A program made the position numbers and the translations under genes. The notes under the pieces are model-generated. The model made no database searches. It worked only from the letters and a program-made list of their open reading frames with translations, and was not told the origin of the DNA. Below are positions 58,511-64,000 of a stretch of 64,000 nt of DNA, one piece after another. The DNA lies in NCBI GenBank assembly GCA_003279455.1, contig QCHU01000004.1, positions 1 to 64,000 on the forward strand, written 5' to 3'. This DNA is from Prochlorococcus sp. AG-402-G19. Its GTDB lineage: Bacteria > Cyanobacteriota > Cyanobacteriia > PCC-6307 > Cyanobiaceae. Numbering within the stretch: position 1 is the stretch's first letter; each line of letters starts with the position of its first letter.

Positions 58511-59004
58511 CAATGAATCTTGATCACGAAGAGCTACATCGCTTATTAGCAACTTTAGCTGAGAGCGATATTCAAGAGTTTCGACTTGAGGGACAAGACT
58601 TTTACTTGGAAGTTAAACGTAATTTAGGAACTTCCTCGGATTCAATTATTTCTCAAAAGAAACAGATATTAGAAGAGAGTGATTCAGCACCACCTCAACG
58701 TAAAATTGAAGCTTCTGCAGTTCCAAGCACTCCTCCTCCTTCAGTCCCTGGCTCCCGCTCTGATTTGGTTGAAGTGACTGCTCCTATGGTTGGAACCTTT
58801 TATCGCGCACCAGGGCCAGAAGAACCCCCTTTTGTGGAAATAGGATCAAGAATTAGTGTTGGACAAGCTGTTTGTATTCTTGAGGCGATGAAATTAATGA
58901 ACGAATTAGAGTCAGAGGTGAGTGGTGAAGTTATTGAAATTCTTGTTGAAAATGGAACACCAGTTGAGTTTGGACAAGTTTTAATGAGATTAAAACCTGT
59001 TTAA
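58507..59004 (+). CDS. accB: Biotin carboxyl carrier protein of acetyl-CoA carboxylase
   Basis: Carries the biotin of acetyl-CoA carboxylase for fatty-acid synthesis. A Pro/Ser-rich linker (about 65-90) joins the N-terminal region to the lipoyl-like domain with [19 protein letters not shown] and [10 protein letters not shown], whose Lys is biotinylated. At 165 residues it is family length. Its ATG lies in an ATGA overlap with efp, indicating translational coupling, a conserved efp-accB arrangement in cyanobacteria. Confidence 0.97.
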   Translation: MTMNLDHEELHRLLATLAESDIQEFRLEGQDFYLEVKRNLGTSSDSIISQKKQILEESDSAPPQRKIEASAVPSTPPPSVPGSRSDLVEVTAPMVGTFYRAPGPEEPPFVEIGSRISVGQAVCILEAMKLMNELESEVSGEVIEILVENGTPVEFGQVLMRLKPV

Positions 59005-59013
59005 AAGTTCTGC

Positions 59014-60039
59014 TTATCTAGAAAGAAGCCAGGCATTATTAATTGCAGCAACCATACTTGTTTCTCTTGCCTTGAACTTACCTGCAATATCAAGAGCAGT
59101 TCCATGATCTGGAGATGTTCTTACAAAAGGTAGTCCAAGAGTTGTATTAACAGCTTCATCAAAGGCAATCAGCTTTACTGGTATTAGACCTTGATCGTGA
59201 TACAAAGCTAGAATTCCATCAGGTGCATTATTTTCATTTGAGGGGCGATTCCATGCATCTGCTGATGAAATCCAGCAGCTATCTGGAGGTATAGGTCCAA
59301 TAATTTTGATACCTGGATTGTCTATTTGCCATTCATTCAAAGTGGGAATAATTAAGTTTTGTTCTTCTATTCCAATTTTTCCTTCTTCTCCTGCGTGAGG
59401 ATTTAAGCCTGCTACATGTATTAATGGTTTTTTTGTGAATTGACGACAAAAATTCAACAAATCGTCTAATTTATATTTAATTAACTCTTTGGTTAAATTA
59501 TTATTTATTTTATTAAGAGAAATATGTGTTGTAGCTAATAAAGTATTAAACCTCCAACCATTTTTCGGTGATATTGCTGTAAAAAGCATAGATGTTTTTT
59601 TATTAGTTAATTTACCTAATAACTCAGTTTGTCCTGCAAATTTATGCCCCGCTTTATGCCATGCGATTTTTGAGATAGGTGCTGTTATTAGAGCTTCAGC
59701 TTTACCTTCTAAAAGGAGATTTGTCGCATTTATAAGCCATTTAAAGCTCGCTGAGCCAGTGTTCTCGTTTACTATTCCAGGAATAATTTCTTTTTCTAAA
59801 GGAATATCAATAATATCAAGTTCCTTAGGGTCAGGAATATTATATATTCCATGATTGATTAACTTTATATATGTTTGATAAATATTTTTTTTACATCCTA
59901 CTAGTAAAGGATGTATATTTTCATGTAAGCACTTAGAGCCAAGCGCTTTTAGTGTTATTTCAGTTCCTATTCCTGCGGGATCACCCAACGAAATAATAAG
60001 AGTATTTTTCTTTGATTCTGGTGTTTGATTTCTTGTCAT
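59014..60039 (-). CDS. pdxA: 4-hydroxythreonine-4-phosphate dehydrogenase
   Basis: NAD-dependent step in the deoxyxylulose-dependent pyridoxal phosphate pathway. SLGDPAGIGTEI near residue 17, ITAPISKIAWHKAGHKFAGQTELL near 120, HVAGLNPHAGEEGKIG near 205 (metal-binding His) and ALYHDQGLIPVKL near 280 are PdxA motifs. The 341 residues equal the family. It converges on accB, with 9 bp between stops, and is followed upstream by a 174-bp gap in which I see no gene. Confidence 0.95.
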   Translation of the reverse strand: MTRNQTPESKKNTLIISLGDPAGIGTEITLKALGSKCLHENIHPLLVGCKKNIYQTYIKLINHGIYNIPDPKELDIIDIPLEKEIIPGIVNENTGSASFKWLINATNLLLEGKAEALITAPISKIAWHKAGHKFAGQTELLGKLTNKKTSMLFTAISPKNGWRFNTLLATTHISLNKINNNLTKELIKYKLDDLLNFCRQFTKKPLIHVAGLNPHAGEEGKIGIEEQNLIIPTLNEWQIDNPGIKIIGPIPPDSCWISSADAWNRPSNENNAPDGILALYHDQGLIPVKLIAFDEAVNTTLGLPFVRTSPDHGTALDIAGKFKARETSMVAAINNAWLLSR

Positions 60040-60213
60040 GTTTCGATGTGATTTTAATTTTTTACCTAAACTAAATGATTGAGTAATGTAAGGCTTGTGA
60101 TGAATCTGAGTATTTTTTTGATGTTGGATCTACTTTATTAGACTCTAGTGATACATCAAAGTTAAGTGTTTTATGAAAAGAATAGAAATTAAAGATCATT
60201 TATAGTCTAAAAA

Positions 60214-61113
60214 CTATTTATTCATTTTTAATCTAGAGAAACAATTTTTTAGACCAGATTTAAAATCTGGATAAATTAGAGAATATCCAAGCTTTTTACA
60301 CAAAAGCTTGTTATCAACTTTTCGATTTTCTTGCCAAAAAGATAGTGCCATTGGACTCATCTCTTTTTTTGCAATTTCAAAAGGAATTGCTAAGGGAACA
60401 GATTTTTTGGCTATTTTTGCTGCGAAATTAATTACTTCAAGATTATTGGTTGGCAAGTTATCGGCTATATTTATCACTAGTGGATTCTTCCCTTGAGAAT
60501 AGAGATTGATTAAAAATAATACAGATCCAGCAATATCATCGACATGAATTCTTGAAAAAACTTGACCGGGTTTATCTATCATTTTTGTTGTTCCTTTAAA
60601 TAGATTTTCAAATGCAGATCTTCCAGGTCCATAAATACCTGGCAATCTAAGGATTTGAATAGGAAGCTTAGTTTTTATCCATTGTTTTTCACAGGCAAAT
60701 CTACGAATACTTCTTTCTTGTTGAGGATTAGGAGAGGTATTTTCATCTACCCATCCTCCTTTAGAATCCCCATAAACGCCAGTAGTCGATAAATAGCCAA
60801 CCCATTTTAAATTTTTTGAATTTAATAATTGAGTTTTAACTTTAAGTAGTACTGGATCTTCTCCATTCAATAAAGGAGGTATGCAACTTAATACATGTGT
60901 TGCTCCTTCGAGAATTTCATTTGATAATTGTTTTTCTGTGTTGAATATAAAATCAGCTCCTTCGCTTTCTTCACTTCTTCTGCTGCACAAAACCTTTACC
61001 CCTAAACCTCTTGCTAAATTTGCAATTCTCTGCCCACTAAATCCACCTCCAAAAATGATGAATTTTGATTTAGGTGGTAAAGGATCAAATCGCTTGACAA
61101 TATCCAGATTCAT
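60214..61113 (-). CDS. NAD-dependent epimerase/dehydratase-family protein (YeeZ-like)
   Basis: A 299-residue SDR-fold protein. FIIFGGGFSGQRIANLARGLG near residue 20 is the dinucleotide-binding loop, WVGYLSTTGVYGDSKGGWVDE near 105 is the substrate and Ser/Thr region, and LRLPGIYGPGRSAF near 155 a late Rossmann strand. The catalytic YxxxK is not obvious, as in many atypical extended SDRs, so substrate and activity are unknown. It is separated from pdxA by 174 bp and divergent from a small unknown gene. Confidence 0.82.
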   Translation of the reverse strand: MNLDIVKRFDPLPPKSKFIIFGGGFSGQRIANLARGLGVKVLCSRRSEESEGADFIFNTEKQLSNEILEGATHVLSCIPPLLNGEDPVLLKVKTQLLNSKNLKWVGYLSTTGVYGDSKGGWVDENTSPNPQQERSIRRFACEKQWIKTKLPIQILRLPGIYGPGRSAFENLFKGTTKMIDKPGQVFSRIHVDDIAGSVLFLINLYSQGKNPLVINIADNLPTNNLEVINFAAKIAKKSVPLAIPFEIAKKEMSPMALSFWQENRKVDNKLLCKKLGYSLIYPDFKSGLKNCFSRLKMNK

Positions 61114-61144
61114 TAGTACAAATGTATTATGTTGTTATTGAGCA

Positions 61145-61369
61145 ATGATTGCTTCTTCTTTTAAGCCTAGTCTGAATCCCATCAATGGTCCTAGCAAATT
61201 AAGGAACCATGAAAGATTATCTGGACAGAATCAAAACCAAAGCTTGATAAAACCTTTGCTTGCTTCAATTTGCTTTCTTCTTTGTATAGCTTTTGTTCCT
61301 CAAAAGTCTTCTAATTTAGTTTCTATATGTGAAAAATATAATTCTTCTGTAGCTTGTCAAGTTTGGTAG
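61145..61369 (+). CDS. Small hypothetical protein with one membrane segment
   Basis: A 74-residue protein with a polar Asn/Ser/Lys-rich N-terminus, a hydrophobic segment (about 36-51, PLLASICFLLCIAFVP) and a short C-terminal tail with two Cys (ICEKYNSSVACQVW). No family recognised. It starts ATG 61145, between a divergent SDR gene and a convergent HNH gene 4 bp away. The Cys pair and length support a real gene, but evidence is limited. Confidence 0.55.
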   Translation: MIASSFKPSLNPINGPSKLRNHERLSGQNQNQSLIKPLLASICFLLCIAFVPQKSSNLVSICEKYNSSVACQVW

Positions 61370-61373
61370 AACC

Positions 61374-61784
61374 CTAGGCTAGTTTCCAAGAATAATCTTC
61401 ATTTAAAATTGATCTTGATTTATCAATGTTTTCATTCAGTTTAGGTTCAGCCCATTGTAAAAGTCTCATAGCCAGACGTATATCACCCTCTGTCCATGCT
61501 CTGATAGCCATTGAACGCCTTGGGTCGTAAAAACGTTGTTTTCTATACCATTCAAAAGCATTATTGTCTGTTTTGCTCCCGTTACAAGATAAGCAGGCTG
61601 GTACGCAATTTTCGGTGATACTTAACCCACCTTTGCTTTGCGGTAAGACATGATCTATTGATTCTGAATTTTTTCCACAATATATACAACGGTTACCAGT
61701 GAATTCATGCAATGATTTGCGCCATCTTCTATCACTTAGTTTTGGGCAGAGATCTTCTAAGAAAACCGCATCCCTGTTGTGCAT
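61374..61784 (-). CDS. HNH endonuclease-family protein
   Basis: A 136-residue protein with an HNH nuclease core: CIYCGKNSESIDHVLPQSKGG and then ENCVPACLSCNGSKTDN, containing two CxxC zinc pairs and the conserved Asp-His and Asn. The C-terminal part (WYRKQRFYDPRRSMAIRAW) fits cyanobacterial stand-alone HNH proteins. Such single-copy genes are common in picocyanobacteria with unknown role; no methylase or phage gene is beside it. Confidence 0.88.
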   Translation of the reverse strand: MHNRDAVFLEDLCPKLSDRRWRKSLHEFTGNRCIYCGKNSESIDHVLPQSKGGLSITENCVPACLSCNGSKTDNNAFEWYRKQRFYDPRRSMAIRAWTEGDIRLAMRLLQWAEPKLNENIDKSRSILNEDYSWKLA

Positions 61785-61931
61785 ACGAATTTATTAATTA
61801 GTTTAATTTTGCCTTGATAGAGCAATAAGTCAATGTATCGAAAATAACGTTTTTTGATTTTATAAGATTTATTTTTTAATTGCGAATGATTGATTCCTTG
61901 TTTTTTTGTCTTAGTACAAAAAATAAACTAA

Positions 61932-62354
61932 TCAATAATTATATCGATCAATATATTTTCCTTTAGGAGTTTTTTCCGTGCTGTTGATTGATGTAGTTGC
62001 TCCTTTTTCTAATTTTTTATCATTATTAACTCCCATTGAGCTCGATTCTCCTGTATAAAGATCGCCTAAATAATTAATACAATCTTCGTATTTTACAGGA
62101 TTTTGAACTACTTGCTCAACAATCAATGAGGCAGCTTGTTTGGGTGAGGTCTTGAATAAACCTTGTTTTTTGCTTTTTATAAATTGATATGCTGCTTCCC
62201 AGCTTGGTTCATGTGTATTGCCCCCATTCCTCATAAAGCAATATATGTCTGCTCCGTTTGTTACTGCTCCATTAACTTTCAACCCTAAAGTAGTACTGCA
62301 TACTAAACAAATTATTGAAATTGGTAAGAAGTTTCGCTTTATCTCAATTGGCAT
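61932..62354 (-). CDS. Secreted conserved-type protein, unknown function
   Basis: A 140-residue protein with an N-terminal hydrophobic signal (about 9-30, FLPISIICLVCSTTLGLKVNGA). The mature part has YCFMRNGGNTHEPSWEAAYQFI and KTSPKQAASLIVEQVVQNPVKYEDCINYLGDLY, which resembles a small secreted family seen in marine picocyanobacteria, from memory. Two Cys (YCF, DCI) could form a disulfide. The C-terminus is polar, Ser/Lys/Thr-rich. Function unknown. Confidence 0.72.
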   Translation of the reverse strand: MPIEIKRNFLPISIICLVCSTTLGLKVNGAVTNGADIYCFMRNGGNTHEPSWEAAYQFIKSKKQGLFKTSPKQAASLIVEQVVQNPVKYEDCINYLGDLYTGESSSMGVNNDKKLEKGATTSINSTEKTPKGKYIDRYNY

Positions 62355-62541
62355 GATTTTAAGAAAATTATCAATCTTAAATTATCTATTTTTCTTTCCT
62401 CTGTCTAGCTTTATTTCGTAATTCTATTTCCGCTTTATTCATTAATCTTATTTTTTTTTAATTGATTAAAAATTTTATTTAAAATTCCTTAAATTAAATA
62501 TTAAGTTGTTGACATCACTTGTTTTTTAAATGTGACTATGA

Positions 62542-62563
62542 TGACTATCTTTTGATATAGTCA
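62542..62563. repeat. Short hairpin with a duplicated left arm
   Basis: TGACTAT (62542-62548) pairs with ATAGTCA (62557-62563) around an 8-nt loop. The same TGACTAT also occurs at 62533-62539, so two alternative left arms compete for the right arm. Confidence 0.5.
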
Positions 62564-62564
62564 G

Positions 62565-62598
62565 ATTGCTAAATTTTTTGTGCAAAAAATTTAGCAAT
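62565..62598. repeat. 34-nt palindrome (16-bp arms) in the gap
   Basis: The left arm 62565-62580 (ATTGCTAAATTTTTTG) and the right arm 62583-62598 are exact reverse complements with only TG between. As RNA it folds into a long AT-rich stem with a 4-nt loop. It is not followed by a T tract, so it does not look like a standard terminator in + orientation; in minus orientation the flanking sequence is also not T-rich. Confidence 0.7.
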
Positions 62599-62811
62599 GA
62601 ATTAATTATTAGTCAAGAAATAAGCATTTTTAAAAGAAGCTGTTTATTTTGTAAAGAATTCATCATTTCATTCTGATGAAGGCGATTTGCAATTATTTGT
62701 TGGTTTGATTTTGAAAGCACTTGAGCAAGAGGGAAGGGTTATTAGTTGTGCTAAATCAGTTTTTCTTCTTATTAATAAAACTAGATAGTTATTTTATAGA
62801 TTATTTAAATA

Positions 62812-63966
62812 TTATTCGTTGTTTAGCACTGAAATTGTTTTAGCAATTCCGTTACCAATTGGCACGTTTAATTTGCCTATTTTATCAAGAGTGCTTTCTA
62901 AAGCTGATATGACACTAATAATGTCTCTATCATTTACGAATCCTAAGTGACCGATTCTAAATATTTTTCCTTTCAAGTGGTCTTGTCCTCCAGCAAGGAG
63001 TATGTCGAAGTCATTCTTTATTACTTTTCTGATTGTTTCTGCATCTATATTCTCAGGTTTAACAGCTGTTATAGCTGGGCTTCCAAAATTGTCTTTTGTA
63101 AATAAGTTTAAACCCATTGCTTTTATTCCTTCTTGCGTTGCTTTTTGATGACGAGCGTGGCGGGTGAAGATATTATTTAGGCCTTCTTTTTGCATCATTG
63201 TTAGTGATGCTTCCAAAGCAAAATATAAATTTACTGCAGGAGTAAATGGATTACTATTTTTATTAGCTGTTTTTAAATATTGCTTTAAATCTAAATAAAA
63301 TTTAGGTAAATTTGATTGTTTATTTGCTTCCCATGCTCTTTTGCTCATGGCAACAAAACTAAGACCCGGCGGAATCATATAACCTTTTTGAGATCCCGAA
63401 GCTATTACATCAATTCCCCATTCATCCATTGGAATATTACATGCACCAAGACTTGTTACACAATCAGCAATAGTAATTGCTGAACCATGATTTTTTACCT
63501 CGTTATTAATTGATTTAAGATCATTAATCACTCCTGTTGAAGTTTCTGAGTGAGTTACAATTACAGCTTTAATTTTTTTATTAATGTCCTCTTCGAGAAG
63601 TCTTTTGAATTGATTTGGATCAAGAGGTTCCCCCCAATCAGCTTTTACAATTTTTACATCTAGCTCATATGCTTTTGCAACCTTTACCCATCTTTCACCA
63701 AATTTTCCATTATCTCCACAGATGACTTGATCACCTTTGCTTAATGTATTAATTATCCCTGCCTCCATTGCAGCTGTTCCGCTGCCTGTAATGGTTAGTA
63801 CGTCTGCTTGTGTTTGATGAAGCCATTTGAGTTGCTCAGTCGTTTTTTGAACAATTGTTTGAAAATCTCCACTTCTATGACCGATGGGATGCTTACTCAT
63901 AGAATTCAAAACATTCTCTGGTACCGGAGTTGGACCAGGGATCATTAGATTGAGTTTGTCTTGCAT
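62812..63966 (-). CDS. Class V aminotransferase (alanine-glyoxylate/serine-pyruvate type)
   Basis: PLP enzyme of 384 residues. MIPGPTPVPENVL and HRSGDFQTIV near the N-terminus, GSGTAAMEAGI near 60, DCVTSLGACNIPMDEWGIDV near 165, and SGSQKGYMIPPGLSFVAMS near 190 with the PLP Lys identify the alanine-glyoxylate/serine-pyruvate branch. In a cyanobacterium it likely handles glyoxylate from photorespiration. Relatives are often misnamed soluble hydrogenase subunit; there is nothing hydrogenase-like here. Start ATG 63966, near the window edge. Confidence 0.9.
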   Translation of the reverse strand: MQDKLNLMIPGPTPVPENVLNSMSKHPIGHRSGDFQTIVQKTTEQLKWLHQTQADVLTITGSGTAAMEAGIINTLSKGDQVICGDNGKFGERWVKVAKAYELDVKIVKADWGEPLDPNQFKRLLEEDINKKIKAVIVTHSETSTGVINDLKSINNEVKNHGSAITIADCVTSLGACNIPMDEWGIDVIASGSQKGYMIPPGLSFVAMSKRAWEANKQSNLPKFYLDLKQYLKTANKNSNPFTPAVNLYFALEASLTMMQKEGLNNIFTRHARHQKATQEGIKAMGLNLFTKDNFGSPAITAVKPENIDAETIRKVIKNDFDILLAGGQDHLKGKIFRIGHLGFVNDRDIISVISALESTLDKIGKLNVPIGNGIAKTISVLNNE

Positions 63967-64000
63967 TTACTTATTTAAATCTAGATTATTATTATTTTAA

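Larger units (their letters stand above)
62355..62811. other. 457-bp gap with strong inverted repeats, no confident gene
   Basis: The longest gene-free stretch in the window. It holds a TTGACA (62509-62514), a tandem TGACTAT pair (62533-62548), a hairpin (62542-62563), a perfect 16-bp-arm palindrome (62565-62598) and, further on, an open frame at 62624-62788 without a good start codon. No tRNA or known ncRNA motif is visible. A small RNA is possible but unproven. Confidence 0.5.

Noticed and set aside
60100-60141. Mini open frame MNLSIFLMLDLLY in the gap upstream of pdxA
   Set aside because: Only 13 codons, no ribosome binding site, no evidence of use as a leader peptide for a minus-strand gene.
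62624-62788. Open frame of about 54 codons in the 62.4-62.8 kb gap
   Set aside because: No ATG or GTG start near its beginning and no ribosome binding site; could be a relic but not supportable as a gene.
1-64000. tRNA, rRNA, tmRNA, SRP RNA, 6S RNA, riboswitches, transposases and phage genes
   Set aside because: Read through all intergenic gaps on both strands without seeing T-loop-like GGTTCRA sequences, known ncRNA signatures, transposase motifs or target-site duplications; gaps are mostly too short. A covariance-model search would be the decisive test.

Overview
The window is a compact, AT-rich bacterial chromosome segment with very short intergenic gaps. Gene content and order strongly suggest a marine picocyanobacterium of the genus Prochlorococcus. 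The order thrC | oriC-like region | dnaN - PRC-barrel protein - purL - purF - gyrA/parC-like - TPR - queG - DUF502 - nusB - ftsY - PP2C phosphatase - argH - RRM protein - dus - msrB - grpE - dnaJ - tusA-like - rsgA - ebfC - murB - murC - gap2 - thiL - cyclophilin - efp - accB - pdxA matches the numbering start of Prochlorococcus genomes as I remember it. Strain or clade cannot be fixed from reading alone; the base composition looks less extreme than that of the most AT-rich high-light strains.

Layout. Positions 1-30100 are the left side of the origin: the 3' part of ppk, a group 2 sigma factor with a phytol-kinase-like gene, DAHP synthase, acnB with a ClC transporter, an O-antigen-ligase/IctB-like membrane protein, purU, a ThiO/DadA-like oxidoreductase, dnaK, aroE with a Tic20-like gene, rpsF, argG, a group of small unknowns, mraY, sucrose-phosphate synthase, uvrA, recN, an ABC1 kinase, a DUF1400-like secreted protein and thrC. 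Positions 30101-30472 are a non-coding, DnaA-box-bearing region that I interpret as the chromosomal replication origin. Positions 30473-63966 are the right side, beginning with dnaN. Base composition of the + strand visibly changes from A-rich to T- and G-richer in coding sequence across 30.1-30.5 kb, as expected at an origin.

How the genes work together. Nearly all are core housekeeping functions: purine synthesis (purL, purF, purU), aromatic and amino-acid synthesis (DAHP synthase, aroE, argG, argH, thrC, a class V aminotransferase), cell wall (mraY, murB, murC), protein folding (dnaK, grpE, dnaJ, cyclophilin), translation and ribosome assembly (rpsF, efp, rsgA, queG, dus, nusB), membrane targeting (ftsY, Tic20-like), DNA repair and topology (uvrA, recN, gyrase/topo IV A), and carbon metabolism (gap2, acnB, accB, sps). 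Likely transcription units with overlapping or near-touching genes are sigma-vte5, acnB-ClC, ABC1-DUF1400, dnaN-PRC-purL-purF, queG-TPR, nusB-ftsY, dnaJ-tusA-rsgA, murC-murB and efp-accB.

I found no rRNA, tRNA, CRISPR array, insertion sequence, prophage, toxin or defence system. I do not see an obviously undescribed multi-gene system. The most interesting non-routine signals are the architecture of the origin (DnaA boxes inside a perfect 19-bp inverted repeat), a 16-bp-stem palindrome in a 457-bp gap near 62.57 kb, paired hairpins upstream of the glycine-rich RNA-binding protein, and several family oddities (degenerate phosphatase domain in sucrose-phosphate synthase, gyrase-A-like protein without a GyrA box, putatively exported MsrB).
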